Assembly (NCBI GenBank): GCA_022495995.1
Contig: JAFEMH010007000.1
Location: 41,739 to 105,738 of the forward strand
Source: Adenophora triphylla var. japonica
Lineage: Eukaryota; Streptophyta; Magnoliopsida; Asterales; Campanulaceae
DNA: 64,000 nt
Direction: 5' to 3'
Part shown: positions 1 through 12,257 of the stretch, in pieces
Numbering within the stretch: position 1 is the first letter of the stretch
Layout of the letters: each line of letters opens with the position of its first letter
Notes under the pieces: model-generated
Told to the model about the DNA's origin: nothing
The model's database searches: none
What the model saw: the letters and a program-made list of their open reading frames with translations, nothing else
Program-made: the position numbers and the translations under genes

Positions 1-2111
1 TTTTCATTTCCAGAGCTATCTCCCCCTTTTTGACTAGAAAGCTTATCATGCCATCTAATGAGATTATCCCTAAGAGCTTTCAAATTGTTGGCATGGGCAA
101 TGGAGGCTTGAGCTTGAGCTTCTGCAGCTATAATTGCAGCATCCAGATCCTTCATCTGAGCAACAAAATTTTCTTCAGATGTGGCTTCAGATGTGTCCAC
201 ATCTTCCATACCAAGCTCAGGAACTGTACCCAAAGGAAGATCCACATGTCTTTGCTTAGGGTCAAGCAGGGTTTTGGATTCCTTAAACAGAGCAAAATTT
301 TCAACAATTTCTTCTCCTTTCTCAGGTATCACTCCATTGGCAATAAGAATTTGAGAGATCAAGGAGGGATAAGGTAAAGACCATTTCTTTGATGGAGACT
401 CCCCATAATCACAAATTTTTCTAAAGATGAAATCACCAAAATTAATGTGCCTTTTAATTCCCAATCTATAAAGAAGCAAAGCTTGCACCCGAGTAACTGA
501 GGTTTTGTTATTGGAGGGACACAAATTGGCAACAAGAATGGAGTGAAGAAAACAGTAAAGGGAAGATAAAGATCCACTTCCTAAATCCTTAGGCTTCACA
601 GGCCAAGAGGTCACCTTGCCATGGGTAATGGCAGTCACAAGTTCATCATCCTCAATCGAAACCAATTCATCCAAATAATCATTTAAACCAAGCATATCAT
701 TGATGACAGAAGGGGTAAAAGGGACAAACACTCCTCTAACATAGACAGTGGGAGGAGAGGAGTAGTTCTTATCTAATCCCTTAGGCAAATTGGCATAAAA
801 CTCATAAATCATTTTAGGATAGAAGGGAAGGGGATGGTCAACAGTTAAGAATAATCCTCTTTCCTCAAAGAATTTGTCCATACCAAGCTTAGCAAAAGTT
901 TCCCTATCCCTTTTCATTTCTACAACAAAGGCCTTGGAAGAAATTAAGGCAAACCTATCAGATGCCTTTTTGGTTAAAAACTTCTTGGAAAAGGGTTTAG
1001 GGGTAGAGACAATAGAAACAGTAGAAGACATACCCTTTTCAACTTTCTTCCTTGTAGATGTGCGTCTGGATGTGGGCACATCCTCAGACACATCTTTTGA
1101 AGGGAATGGAACTTGGATGGATTCTATCTCAGTGTCATCAGCAGCAGAGGAGTCTAATTCTTGGTCCTCTTTTTCTTGATCAAGCTCTTCTCTCCCTAGC
1201 TTGTAGTTCTCATCCGATGCAGTGTCATCACTATCATAACTAGAATCAGTCTCATCATCAATGGGCTCTAAATCAGTAGCAGCCACCTTTTTCTTACCCT
1301 TTAAATCCATTAAGATTTTTGCCAAGGGCTCTTCATCACTAAAGGTTATAAGGTCCTCAACAGGACTAGAAACCGAGGGAACAAAAGCCTCAACAACAGG
1401 AGCAGAAATATTATCCACAGGGGGTGAAACAATAATGGGGATAATGGGATCAGATGATATTATGGGAGAAGATGGAGCAATAGGATCAACAGGAGAAACA
1501 GAGTCAACATGGGGAGCATCCTCAGCAGGAGTAATGGGATCAACATGGGGAATATTATCAGAAGGGGGAATTGCAGGGACAGGATCAACAACTAAGGGAG
1601 GAATAATTGGGGGTTGAGCCTTAGTCCTAATAAGAGGAGGAATTACCTCTTCTTCTTCTTCATCTTCTTCATCTTCTTCAAGAGCAATGGCTGTAGAGGG
1701 CTTCCCGCCAGGTTTCTTGAGATTCTTGGCCTTGTCAGCTTCTGACAATTTGCGAACCCTACCAGAACGAGGAAGATTACGTAGGGGCACTGGAGGAGCA
1801 GCTGGTTTTGGGGATTTTGCTTGGGAAAGCTTCCTCTTCTTGGTTGAAGACGGTTCCACAGAGACAGGGGCGACATCCGATGGTGGAATCACCAGAGAGG
1901 ATGGAGCCTTAGGGTTTTCGGATGGTTCCAATGTGGGGGATTTAGGAGCATTAGCTTCCATTATAGGATCAGACGAAGGCGATGGAGATGAGAATTCAGC
2001 AAGAAATTTTGAAATCACAGGGTTCAAGATAGTGGAACCCTCGCCTTTAGCTACTGAAATGGGAGCAATGTCAAGAACGTCTTCTTCCCTAATATTTGAA
2101 TGATCGGCCAT
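1..2111 (-). CDS. Env-position ORF of the Sirevirus with a putative plant transposon-protein domain (3' end beyond window)
   Basis: A single frame stays open for 703 codons from an ATG at 2111 (context AAATGGCC) to the edge. I translated it codon by codon and met no stop. Residues 1-400 are low complexity and Pro/Ser/Asp/Glu-rich, with a basic nuclear-signal-like KKRKL at 91-95 and an acidic run at 145-155. Residues about 400-600 carry FYANLP (438-443) and VYVRG...PFTPSVINDMLGL (457-476), the pattern of the 'putative plant transposon protein' domain common in plant retroelements. Residues about 648-684 are Ala/Gln-rich and look coiled. No signal peptide is seen. The position after pol matches the env-like ORF of Sireviruses, but this sequence does not look like an envelope protein. 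Its function is unknown. Confidence 0.8.
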   Translation of the reverse strand, partial: MADHSNIREEDVLDIAPISVAKGEGSTILNPVISKFLAEFSSPSPSSDPIMEANAPKSPTLEPSENPKAPSSLVIPPSDVAPVSVEPSSTKKRKLSQAKSPKPAAPPVPLRNLPRSGRVRKLSEADKAKNLKKPGGKPSTAIALEEDEEDEEEEEVIPPLIRTKAQPPIIPPLVVDPVPAIPPSDNIPHVDPITPAEDAPHVDSVSPVDPIAPSSPIISSDPIIPIIVSPPVDNISAPVVEAFVPSVSSPVEDLITFSDEEPLAKILMDLKGKKKVAATDLEPIDDETDSSYDSDDTASDENYKLGREELDQEKEDQELDSSAADDTEIESIQVPFPSKDVSEDVPTSRRTSTRKKVEKGMSSTVSIVSTPKPFSKKFLTKKASDRFALISSKAFVVEMKRDRETFAKLGMDKFFEERGLFLTVDHPLPFYPKMIYEFYANLPKGLDKNYSSPPTVYVRGVFVPFTPSVINDMLGLNDYLDELVSIEDDELVTAITHGKVTSWPVKPKDLGSGSLSSLYCFLHSILVANLCPSNNKTSVTRVQALLLYRLGIKRHINFGDFIFRKICDYGESPSKKWSLPYPSLISQILIANGVIPEKGEEIVENFALFKESKTLLDPKQRHVDLPLGTVPELGMEDVDTSEATSEENFVAQMKDLDAAIIAAEAQAQASIAHANNLKALRDNLIRWHDKLSSQKGGDSSGNE

Positions 2112-2245
2112 TTGAATTGAAGAATTGGGTTAGGTGGAACAGTTAATGGAGAAATTAAAGCAATGTGTGAAATTGTGTGCAAAGAGAAAGGAAGAACAAA
2201 GGGTTTTAGCAAGGGTTTATGGGGGATGGGACGGATGTGAGGTAT

Positions 2246-2253
2246 CTTAAATA
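2246..2253 (-). promoter_or_regulatory. Possible TATA box for the env-position ORF
   Basis: On the minus strand TATTTAAG lies about 135 nt upstream of the ATG at 2111. It is followed by a CT-rich leader with an AAACCCTT-type telobox-like motif. This spacing fits a transcription start near 2215 and would allow expression apart from the LTR. It is a motif match only. Confidence 0.3.
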
Positions 2254-3327
<1,074 letters not shown>

Positions 3328-4821
3328 TTAGATATCACACAAGCCAAGAGACTTCCTCAAGGAGGAAAATCTCTCCAAATTTAATGCCTTTGTAAATATA
3401 TCAACCAATTGATTTTCAGTCCCAACAAATTCCAGACACACAGTTTTTTGTTCTACAAGATCTCTGATGAAATGATGTCTAATATCAATGTGCTTTGTTC
3501 TAGAATGTTGGACAGGATTTTTAGATATGTCCAAGGCACTTTTGTTATCACAAAAAGCAGTCAAAACTTTGCTATTTAATCCATAATCTTTTAGCATTTG
3601 ATTCATCCAAAGTAATTGTGTGCAGCAACTCCCAAGGGCAACATATTTAGCCTCAGCAGTGGACAAGGACACACAATTTTGCTTCCTACTATACCAAGAC
3701 ACAAGGTTATTTCCTAGGTAGAAACATCCACCAGTGGTACTCTTTCTATCATCACTATTTCCAGCCCAATCAGAATCAGTGTACCCAACCAAATTGGTGT
3801 TTGTTTCTTTAGAGTAATGCAGACCTAGGTTCACAGTCCCACTCACATACCTAATGATTCTTTTCAAGGCTTTAAGATGGGACACTTTGGGGTTGGCTTG
3901 GTATCTAGCACAGAGACACACACTGTACATAATGTCAGGTCTACTTGCAGTGAGGTAAAGCAGACTTCCTATCATGCTTCTATAAAGGGTTTGATCAACA
4001 TTCTCACCATCAGAATCATGACTTAGCTTTTGGGAAGATCCCATTAGGGTTCTTTGATGTGAAGAGTGTTCAAGTTCAAACTTTTTCACAAGATTCTTGG
4101 CATACTTAGACTGTGAAATGAACATGCCATCTTTGAATTGCTTAATCTGTAAGCCTAGAAAAAAATTCAACTCACCTACCATACTCATCTCAAATGTGGA
4201 AGTCATGCTATCCACAAATTTAGTTAGCATAGGGTCAGAATTTGACCCAAATACAATATCATCTACATAGATTTGTGCCACAAGAATCTCCTTTTTATTT
4301 CTCCTCACAAACAAAGTTTTGTCAACCTCACCTCTCTTGAATCCTAGTTGAAGCAAATGGTCAGTCAACCTACCATACCAAGCTCTAGGGGCTTGCTTTA
4401 GCCCATACAGAGCTTTCTTCAGCTTATACACATGATTAGGATACTTGGAGTTCACAAAGCCTTTAGGTTGTTCAACATAAGCTTCCTCATTTAATATCCC
4501 ATTTAGAAAAGCACTCTTAACATCCATTTGATGAAGAGTAATCTTGAGGTAACAAGCAATGGCTAACAAAAGCCTAATGGACTCAATTCTTGCAACAGGA
4601 GCAAATGTCTCCTCAAAATCAATTCCCTCAATTTGAGTATAACCTTGAGCAACTAACCTAGCTTTATTTCTAGTTATCACACCTTGCTCATCAGTTTTAT
4701 TCTTGAAAATCCATTTGGTTCCTATGACATTACCATGTGAGGGTCTAGGGACAAGAGTCCACACTTCATTCTTTTCAAATTGAATTAATTCATCTTGCAT
4801 AGCCATAATCCAAATCGGCAT
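3328..4821 (-). CDS. Ty1/copia reverse transcriptase and RNase H (open part of Sirevirus pol)
   Basis: An open frame of 497 codons covers the whole reverse transcriptase and RNase H. Landmarks in order are the opening block NEVWTLVP, KARLVAQGYTQ, DVKSAFLNG, the catalytic YVDD (4258-4269), the block ending ASRPD, and the RNase H motifs YTDSDWAG, STAEAKYVALG and DNKSA. The protein ends with the usual SLGLCDI-type tail. It copies element RNA into DNA inside the virus-like particle. The ATG at 4821 is only the start of the open stretch: the homologous polyprotein continues upstream in another frame, so a frameshift near 4,800-4,820 separates it from integrase. No stop or lost catalytic residue is seen in this part. 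Confidence 0.93.
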   Translation of the reverse strand: MPIWIMAMQDELIQFEKNEVWTLVPRPSHGNVIGTKWIFKNKTDEQGVITRNKARLVAQGYTQIEGIDFEETFAPVARIESIRLLLAIACYLKITLHQMDVKSAFLNGILNEEAYVEQPKGFVNSKYPNHVYKLKKALYGLKQAPRAWYGRLTDHLLQLGFKRGEVDKTLFVRRNKKEILVAQIYVDDIVFGSNSDPMLTKFVDSMTSTFEMSMVGELNFFLGLQIKQFKDGMFISQSKYAKNLVKKFELEHSSHQRTLMGSSQKLSHDSDGENVDQTLYRSMIGSLLYLTASRPDIMYSVCLCARYQANPKVSHLKALKRIIRYVSGTVNLGLHYSKETNTNLVGYTDSDWAGNSDDRKSTTGGCFYLGNNLVSWYSRKQNCVSLSTAEAKYVALGSCCTQLLWMNQMLKDYGLNSKVLTAFCDNKSALDISKNPVQHSRTKHIDIRHHFIRDLVEQKTVCLEFVGTENQLVDIFTKALNLERFSSLRKSLGLCDI

Positions 4822-7193
4822 CTTTCAATGCTTCAAAGAACATTCTTAGGTTCAATTTTTGAAACAAAACAACGAGAAACTTACCTGGGAGTATCTTTGA
4901 GGAGCAACTCCATAAACCAGCCATCTTTCTATAGTCAACTTTGTCCTTTTGTCTAGTTCTCACTTGAGCATGCACATCTCCCACAACTTGTGAAGTGGGG
5001 TGATTTTTCTGGATTTTAGAAGGAATATCCTTTGATCTATCCACACAGCCATTCACATTACCTTCTGGAGCCTCATCCTAATCAGAATCAGAGGAACTGT
5101 CCTCGCCACGGGAGTTTGAGTGGATGTGGGAGCAGATGTGGGTTCGGATGTGGAGGCGTATGTGTCCACATCCTTGGTTACATCCTTATCGGGTTCAACA
5201 TTTTTATCAAGACTGGAAGCTTCTTTTGATTTTTCGACTGTTTCTTCATCCTTCCAAAGTCCAAAGAAGCAACCCGAAACATCATCCTCAAGCAGCCTTG
5301 AGGTTAAGATCAAGTGAGTCATCAAATTTAACATTAACAGATTCCATAATGGTCTTAGTTTTGAGATTGAAAACTCTGTAAGCTCTACTGTTTGTGGAAT
5401 AGCCCATGAAAATTGCTTTGTCACTCTTTGAATCAAACTTGGACAGGTATTCTCTATCATTGAGAATATAGCAAACACATCCAAACACATAAAAATATTT
5501 CACAGTTGGTTTCTTTCCAAGGAGGATTTGGTATGGAGTGACAGTGCTACCAATCCTTAGAAACACCCTATTGCCAATGTGGCAAGCAGTGTTTAAAGCT
5601 TCTGCCCAAAATTTTTTGGACAAATTCTTAGAACTTAGCATGACCCTAGCCATTTCTTGCAAGGTTCTATTCTTTCTTTCAGCAATTCCATTTTGTTGTG
5701 GGGTGATAGGTGCAGAAAATTCATGAGTGATTCCCTTAGAATTGCAAAAATTGGTGAACATTTGATTCTCATATTCAGTGCCATGGTCAGACCTTATTCT
5801 TACAGTCTTAAGGCCATAAAGGTTTCTCACCCTTTTGTACCAATTCTTGAATTCTCCAATTGTTTCTGACTTTTCTCTTAAGAACATTACTCAAGTGTAC
5901 CTAGAATAATCATCAACACACACAAAGGCATACTTTTTCCTACCAAAGCTTTCTACTTCAATAGGTCCCATTAAATCAGTGTGAATCATCTCCAAACATC
6001 TAGTTGTGGATCATTGTTGGACCTTTTTATGTGATGCTTTTGTTTGTTTTCCCTTTTGACATGAACCACGGAACATCGGGGTTCTTAAAGTTCGGTTTAG
6101 AGGTCTTTAATAGCTTCAAACCTTTGAAGTTCTTCCATAGTTCTACGGCTAGCATGCCACTAATTTTTGGTGCCACAGTTGACATCATTAGCTTTTGAGC
6201 TTAGGCAAGAAAGATTGTCACCAAATTGGTAACAATTGTCGGCGAGATCTAGGACCGGTGAACACACGGGTATTATCCTTATCAAACACTTCACACAAGT
6301 GCTTATCAAACTTCACATAAAGATCATCATCACACGGTTGACTGATGCTTATTAGGTTGGCTTTCAAGCCTTCCATGTATTACACGTTATTGTGCAATTT
6401 TGGGAGACCCTTAACATCCAGGGTTCCTTTCCCAACAATCTTTCCTTGAGCACCTCCACCAAAATTTACTTTCCCTCCATTTATCACTTCATAATCAAGA
6501 AGGACTGCTTGGTTTCGGTCGTGTGCCTAGAGCACCCACTATCAAAATACCAAGAGCCGAGAAAAGACTCTTGAGGGAAGAGTAAACAACATTGCAGGTG
6601 GTAATTGGTTTGGCCACCCATTTGTTTAATGTTTTCTTTTTGGGTTGCAGAGGTCTCAGATTGACGGGATGTGTGTTAGGATGTGCATACATCTTCTCAC
6701 ACATCCGAGGCCGATTGAAGTGACCGATTTTTATCGGCCTTGAGCTTGTAATGAAGGGCCTAATGTGACCAGGAACTAGGCAGTAATGACAAATGTAATG
6801 CCTCTTCCTAGGTCTTTTTTCACTTAAAATGACTTTTTCTTTAAAAGCTTGTTTTTTCACAATTTTTGAGGTAGAAGCCTCACATCCCTCCTTTACAAAA
6901 TTATTTTCAAAACCTAAACCAGTTTTGTCACGTTGACCTACAGAGAAAGCTTCTTCCATTTTCATTTTACTTTTGTTTAACTTAGTAAAAGTATTTTCAG
7001 CTTTTTCACATTCATTCTTGAATTTTTCAAGGTCAACTTCTCTTTTGGTCACAAGGACTTCAAGTCTTGCAATGGTATCTTTTTGAGCATCATTTTCCTT
7101 TGAAAGAACAGCTTTTTCATCTTCACAAGCCAATTTATCGTAAAGAGATTTGTTTACCTTAACAAGTACCTCAATTTTGTCCAATCTTTTCAT
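4822..7193 (-). pseudogene. Sirevirus protease-integrase region, frameshifted
   Basis: From 5' to 3' on the minus strand: a Lys/Glu-rich coiled-coil segment with a CCHC-like CHYC...GH knuckle (about 6,750-7,193), the aspartic protease motif with DSG (near 6,540), a degenerate integrase N-terminus with LWHQKL (about 5,888-6,440), then a well-preserved integrase core open at 5,288-5,887 (SDHGTEYEN, PQQNGIAERKNRT, giving the second acidic residue and the final Glu). A Ser/Thr/Pro linker (about 5,060-5,290) joins it to reverse transcriptase. Several frame changes and stops break the polyprotein, so no functional integrase can be made from this copy. Confidence 0.85.
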
Positions 7194-7354
7194 CCAATCT
7201 GTATGCGGCTCCTTGTATGTGGCAAAAGTTCCTCATAGGAAATGTCCCTTTCTTCATCTTCATCATCTGAATCTCCTTTTTACAGAAACAGTTCGGCACC
7301 GGTTCGGATGTGACACCGGATGTGTACACAACTGAGCCCACATCCAAGGGATTT

Positions 7355-8476
7355 TCAAGAGTATATTCTTCTATATCTGCGAGAAAAGGCATTAAACACG
7401 GAATGGCAGTTTAAGACAGACATATTAGCCACTTCTTCTTCCTCATCCTCACCGTCACTAAGGGTAGCGGTTAAGCTCATTCCCTTCTTTTTAAGTGTGT
7501 TAGCACACTCATTGGCATAATGACCAAAGCCACGACATGCCACTACATTGGACGGATTCGAGATGATTTATTTTCAAAACTTGGTTTCTTGAATCCGGTG
7601 TCGGTACTAGGTTTTGGCTTTTCAACGATCTTGGAAGTAGGTCTATTAGGAAATTTGCTTATCCTTCTATTTTTCAAGATAGAACTGAACTTCTTTGAAA
7701 TAAAAGCTACATCCTCATCTTCAAGATTAGACTTGTCAATTTCGAGGATAATTCCACAAGCTCTTTTGGTAGAGCTGCGGCACTTTTGAGGGCAAGAGGC
7801 GTGTGTTTTGTTCTTTTCGAGCCTCGAGGTTAAGCTCAAACACAGTCAGATTCCTATGATTGTGTCAAGACCTACGGTGTTTGTGTCCTTTGTTTCTTCA
7901 ATCACGGCTACTTTAATGTTAAACCTCTCAGGTAAGGTCCTTAGAATCTTACTAACAAGTCTTGCATTGGAGATAGATTCTCCTAGACTTGTGCATTCAT
8001 TTGAAATCTCATGAATCTAAGCAGCATATGACACAATGTCCTCAGTTTCTTCCATTCGAAGTAACTCAAACCTATCCATTAAAATTCTAAGCCTGGTAGC
8101 CTTCACACTTGGATCTCCCTCACATTGAGTTTGCAATATATCCCAAGCTTGAGTTTTGGCTATACTTCTCATTTGTTATAAGCTTGTACATATTCCCAGA
8201 AACATGGCTGGAAATAGCACCCATAGCTTTTGAATTGTAATTTGCAGCTTGTATTTTATCAAGAGTCCATTGCTCTTCAGGTTTTCTTTCGAAAAAAGAC
8301 TTACCAACACCAGAAGATGACTTTTTCTCCACAGTAGGAGGTTGCCATGCAACAAGAATGCACATCCAAGCCCTTTCATCAATACTTTTGATGTAATTTC
8401 GCATCTTAGACTTCCAAAGAGAATAATTTGTGCCATCCAAGACAGGAGGCCTTTTTTGGTGATTTTGGCATTCCAT
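7355..8476 (-). pseudogene. Sirevirus gag, frameshifted
   Basis: The start is placed at the ATG at 8476 (MECQNHQKRPPVLDGTNYS...), about 50 nt after the primer site. A longer frame from 8536 would need a TTG inside the primer site. The first part is the UBN2/gag domain (DGTNYSLWKSKMRNYI). It continues in other frames through the central domain and a zinc knuckle (CRGFGHYANEC, about 7,510-7,543) whose first cysteine is lost to an indel, followed by an acidic stretch. At least four frame changes or stops are present. Confidence 0.8.
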
Positions 8477-8522
8477 GATGACTACACTTTCTGGATCAAC
8501 ACTCAGTAATATTTCGAGAGTT

Positions 8523-8535
8523 GGCTCTGATACCA
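8523..8535 (-). promoter_or_regulatory. Primer binding site
   Basis: Minus-strand TGGTATCAGAGCC is the initiator-Met tRNA primer site typical of plant Ty1/copia elements. It sits two bases inside the LTR end. Confidence 0.9.
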
Positions 8536-8537
8536 AT

Positions 8538-9306
8538 TGAAAGTTTCGTGTAGCTAGCTAGGAAACTTAGATCACGCAACAGGCAAAGGATGTGAGTACA
8601 GATGTGTCTCACAACTGTCCACACATCCACAGATAATGCAGCGGAATAAAGTAATTAAAAGCAAATTAAATGCAATAACTCAAGAGTTATTTACGCTTAC
8701 TGATCTATGAGATCAGCAAACTAGGCTTACGCCCAAAAACTTTTCACTATAAAAACTTTTGTTTCTTACAAAAACAAATAAGTGAAAAACTAAAATATGA
8801 AAATACTAAACAAGTTCTAATCACCTTCTACGATATGAACAACTCCCCTTTCCCAAGTAGGACCTATTCAATCAGAAGTAAAACAAGAGAACTTTATGAA
8901 AACCTAGATGTGAGTTACGGATGTAAGCTCACAACCTAAAATCAACAAGGTCGAATGCTATGAAGTATGTGTATTTTTCTCTCTAAAATCCGTAGCTTCT
9001 CATGTGCTGAATGTCTTGTATTTATAGTGCACCATTGAGAAGATCTTCATGCAATCGACCTCTTCCTTTGTGAGAATCCTTTTCCTATATGAAAACAAAA
9101 AAACACACTCACAAGGAAATCAAATATTAGTAGGTTAGTCCTAATATAAAACTATATACATAAATAAAAGATATTTACTATATTTACAATTCCTAGTCAA
9201 AGTAGAATATTTATAAATCTCCATAAAAGTCACAAAATCTTCTTACCATAATAGAAGTCAAATTAAATAAGGAAACAAGTAGTTCCCCAAAAAGCTCACG
9301 CTTTCA
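8538..9306 (-). repeat. 5' LTR of the Sirevirus (769 bp)
   Basis: Both ends carry the 6-bp inverted repeat TGAAAG/CTTTCA, with TG...CA termini, and the primer site abuts the inner end. A TATA box (CTATAAATAC, minus strand, 9018-9027) lies inside. GGATGTG-type palindromic motifs occur at about 8,588-8,632 and 8,904-8,935. The partner LTR is outside the window, so its age cannot be estimated. Confidence 0.85.
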
Positions 9307-9396
9307 AAAACCATGAACAAATACATGACTTGATGAAATAGAAAGATTCTAATTTTCGGATTTAGGAACTACACACACACATATACGGAGTATTTA

Positions 9397-9648
9397 TTAG
9401 ATGGTGTAGCGGACATCAGAAGTAAACTTGTTCTTGATCCACTTGAAGCTATCCCTGACACTAGACTTAAGCTTGCCTTCTGTAGTCAACATATTGTAGG
9501 CTGCAATTCTCTTCTTCCTCTTTACCTCTGAATCACTGACCATGTTGGTCGGCCCGTTGAACGTGTAAGATCTTGACTGATCTTCGAAACCAAATTCGCC
9601 GTAGGAGTACGAAGACGAGTAGTGTGGGTATGACCTGCTCTTCTCCAT
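9397..9648 (-). CDS. DUF3511-family small plant protein
   Basis: A single-exon gene of 83 codons. The N-terminal part has the Ser/Tyr/Phe-rich pattern SYPHYSSSYSYGEFGFED, and the C-terminal part has KRKKRIAAYNM...EGKLKSS...SFKWIKNKF, the conserved core of DUF3511 (function unknown, plant-only). I chose the ATG at 9648: a longer frame to 9675 begins with GTG, and the TATA box at 9703-9710 would put transcription start near 9675, leaving a short leader. AATAAA overlaps the stop region (9391-9396) and could act in polyadenylation. The Sirevirus LTR begins 90 bp downstream in the same orientation, so read-through into the LTR is possible. No defect is seen. Confidence 0.85.
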   Translation of the reverse strand: MEKSRSYPHYSSSYSYGEFGFEDQSRSYTFNGPTNMVSDSEVKRKKRIAAYNMLTTEGKLKSSVRDSFKWIKNKFTSDVRYTI

Positions 9649-9702
9649 TATCTTCTTCTCTCCTAATGCTTCCACTTCTCCTCTGTTTTCCTTTTCCCTC
9701 CC

Positions 9703-9710
9703 TTTATATA
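9703..9710 (-). promoter_or_regulatory. TATA box of the DUF3511 gene
   Basis: Minus-strand TATATAAA, about 55 nt upstream of the chosen ATG, followed by a GA-rich leader. The remaining sequence up to the TG/AG microsatellite at 9,961 holds the rest of the putative promoter; no other clear motif was recognised. Confidence 0.6.
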
Positions 9711-9957
9711 TTATCCTATGCGAACCACACTATGGTATGTATTTATCTACACTACACTGATATTGCATACACTAAAAATCCAACTAAAAACAGCGTTTTG
9801 ATGTTTGTAGGTGTGGGACCATTGCCAACGGGAACAATCAATTTCATTTATCAGGTAAGTTGTAGTTTGTGGTGTACATGCATGTTCAACAATGTTGAAT
9901 ACCATGTTTATGTTGGGGTGGTCATGGCTTGGATAGAATTGGGTGGTAATTTAATCT

Positions 9958-9960
<3 letters not shown>

Positions 9961-10033
<73 letters not shown>
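9961..10033. repeat. (TG)n(AG)n compound microsatellite
   Basis: About 20 TG units followed by about 16 AG units, immediately before the AT-rich inverted-repeat block. Confidence 0.95.
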
Positions 10034-10035
<2 letters not shown>

Positions 10036-10087
10036 TATCAAGTAGAATTACAATTCACTAGTGGGTAGCTCGTGTTTTGGACGGGAA

Positions 10088-11245
10088 ATTAAATAGCCAA
10101 TTTTTTATTTTTGTATTTTGCTTATTTTATATTTTTATTTGATAAAGTAACATAACATTTTTTTGTGATTTAAATCTATTTCATATCAATTAAAATATTT
10201 ACGTTTATAAATTCAAGAGAATTTTTTCTTTTAGTTTTGTTGTGTATATAGTTTGTACTTATTATTATGAAAAGTGAATAATAAAAATGAATTATTATTG
10301 TTATTAGTTAACTTATTTTAAATATGGATGATTGAATTACTAATATTAGATATCTTTGATAATTAATGATTTTATACTAAATACACATATTATGATTAGT
10401 AAATATAATTAGCGAAAACTATTATTTACATCTAATGTAATAGTAGAATAATATTTCTATTATGTTTTAAAAAACATTTTTTCTAATTATGATTAACTAA
10501 TATAGTGACCATCATCTAAAATAGAAAGTTATATATATGTACATATTGATCTAATATAGTAATTTTAACATCTAATATTTATCAAATAAGAAGTATATTA
10601 ATTATTAAATTAAATATTAACAGTTACCCTATGTATAATAACTATTATTAGTAACTAATATTGAATCATTATCTAAGATATTAAAATATATTAAAAAGAA
10701 TAATGTTTCTAATTATATTTTACTACAATGATATCTATTTCTTAAATAATAGGTTTAAAAGTTACTATATATAATAATTGTTATATTTAACTAATAATAT
10801 TAACCTATATTAAACTAAATGATAATAGTTAACCTATATAATTACTATTGTAATTAACTAATACTATTAATAATAATAGTTAGCATATATAGTCGCTATT
10901 ATAATTAACAAATAATAGTAATAGTTAATCTATATAATAACTATTATAATTAACTAATAATAATAATAGTGATAGTTAATTTATATAATAATTATTGTGA
11001 TTTACTAATAATATTAATAGTAATGTTAACATATATAGTAACTATTATGATTAACTAATACTATTAATAGTAATGTTAACCTATATAGTAACTATTATAT
11101 TAATTAATACTATTAATAATAATAGTTAACATATATTAACTATTATAATTAACTAATAATATAAATAGTAAAAGTTATTATTAACTAATATTATTAGTTA
11201 TTATTAACTAATATTATTAGCTAATAAGGAGAATATCAAAAGTTA
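10088..11245. repeat. Left arm of a giant AT-rich inverted repeat
   Basis: Its reverse complement is found, with gaps, at 15,510-18,405. Matching landmarks include the outer AAGCAAAATA block (10,100-10,130 against 18,380-18,405), the long unique-like stretch 10,490-10,755 against 17,860-18,100, and the inner end TTATTAGCTAATA (11,210-11,240 against 15,520-15,545). Much of the arm is made of short runs such as TTAACTATTA that are themselves palindromic. No coding sequence is seen. No target duplication was found at the outer ends, so its transposon class is open. Confidence 0.75.
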
Positions 11246-11255
11246 TAAAAAAAAA

Positions 11256-11386
<131 letters not shown>

Positions 11387-11540
11387 TATAGATTTGTTGA
11401 CAGAGGACTCTGATCAAAAAATACATTTGTCTATTTCTCTAGTAAAAAACTCTAGCTCAAACTGTATCACGTATATTTCAAAAAAGACGGACAATAAATA
11501 AATAGTCTATTTCTCTAGTAAAAAAGCTGTGGCTCAAATA

Positions 11541-11794
11541 CTCCTCCGATAAAAGGCAGCTAATTATCCAAAGGGCGTCAGTTAGAAAACTTTCCTTTTT
11601 TTTAGCAAAGAATCTTTACTATTTCCTCCACTTATTATCTCTCCTACATTATTTTAATACTCACAACACCATTATAATTTACTATTCCCTCCACTAATTC
11701 TCTCTCCTATTTTCAAATTACATGATATTTTTTTCATAAGATTTTATAATTTGCGTCTTTCTCAAGGGTGAAGCACTTATTGGGACTGAGGGAG
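11541..11794. mobile_element. Probable Stowaway-like MITE (degenerate)
   Basis: The right end GGGACTGAGGGAG is followed by TA, and the left end CTCCTCCG is preceded by TA, fitting Stowaway termini (CTCCCTCCGT) and their TA target site. The left terminus lacks one base and the inner repeats match poorly. The interior resembles the Stowaway at 17,345-17,666 (shared CTCACAACACCATTATAATTTACT-like segment in reverse). Confidence 0.5.
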
Positions 11795-12248
11795 TATATA
11801 TTTTCAAAAGATTACAAGTAATAGAAGGGAATTACGAAAGAGTGTGGGGGGCATGTGGTGGATGTTGGGGTAAGTAAGAATGTTGTTGGGAATGATGAGA
11901 GGTTATGGTGTTGCGGACCTACCTGCACCTCATACCTCATACCTCAAATGGCGCTCACATGCTTTGTTTGTAGGGTAATCTTTACTGATGATCCACAGCT
12001 GTGCTTTGTAGTTTACTTGAGAAAATTTGTTGGAGAATAGGGCAATTAGAACTCTTGATGCGGGTGATTTGGTTCCAAATAAGTAATTTTTTTATCCATA
12101 AACGAATATCTATTGTAAAAAGTTTCAAATTTGTTGATTAAAAACAAATTTGATTTATTTTTTCGACTCAGGAACGGACGGAAGAAGTAACTATTTTGAA
12201 ATGATTTTAAATGTGTACACGAGTTGTAGAACGTGACCAGAATAACAA
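11795..12248. other. Loop DNA without recognised genes
   Basis: About 450 bp of mixed composition. I see no conserved coding signal, and the short plus-strand ORF at 11,855-12,040 has no recognisable domain. Confidence 0.5.
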
Positions 12249-12257
12249 TTCACTATA

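Noticed and set aside
874..2103. Plus-strand ORFs opposite the env-position ORF
   Set aside because: They are shadows of the 703-codon minus-strand frame, which has recognisable domain text.
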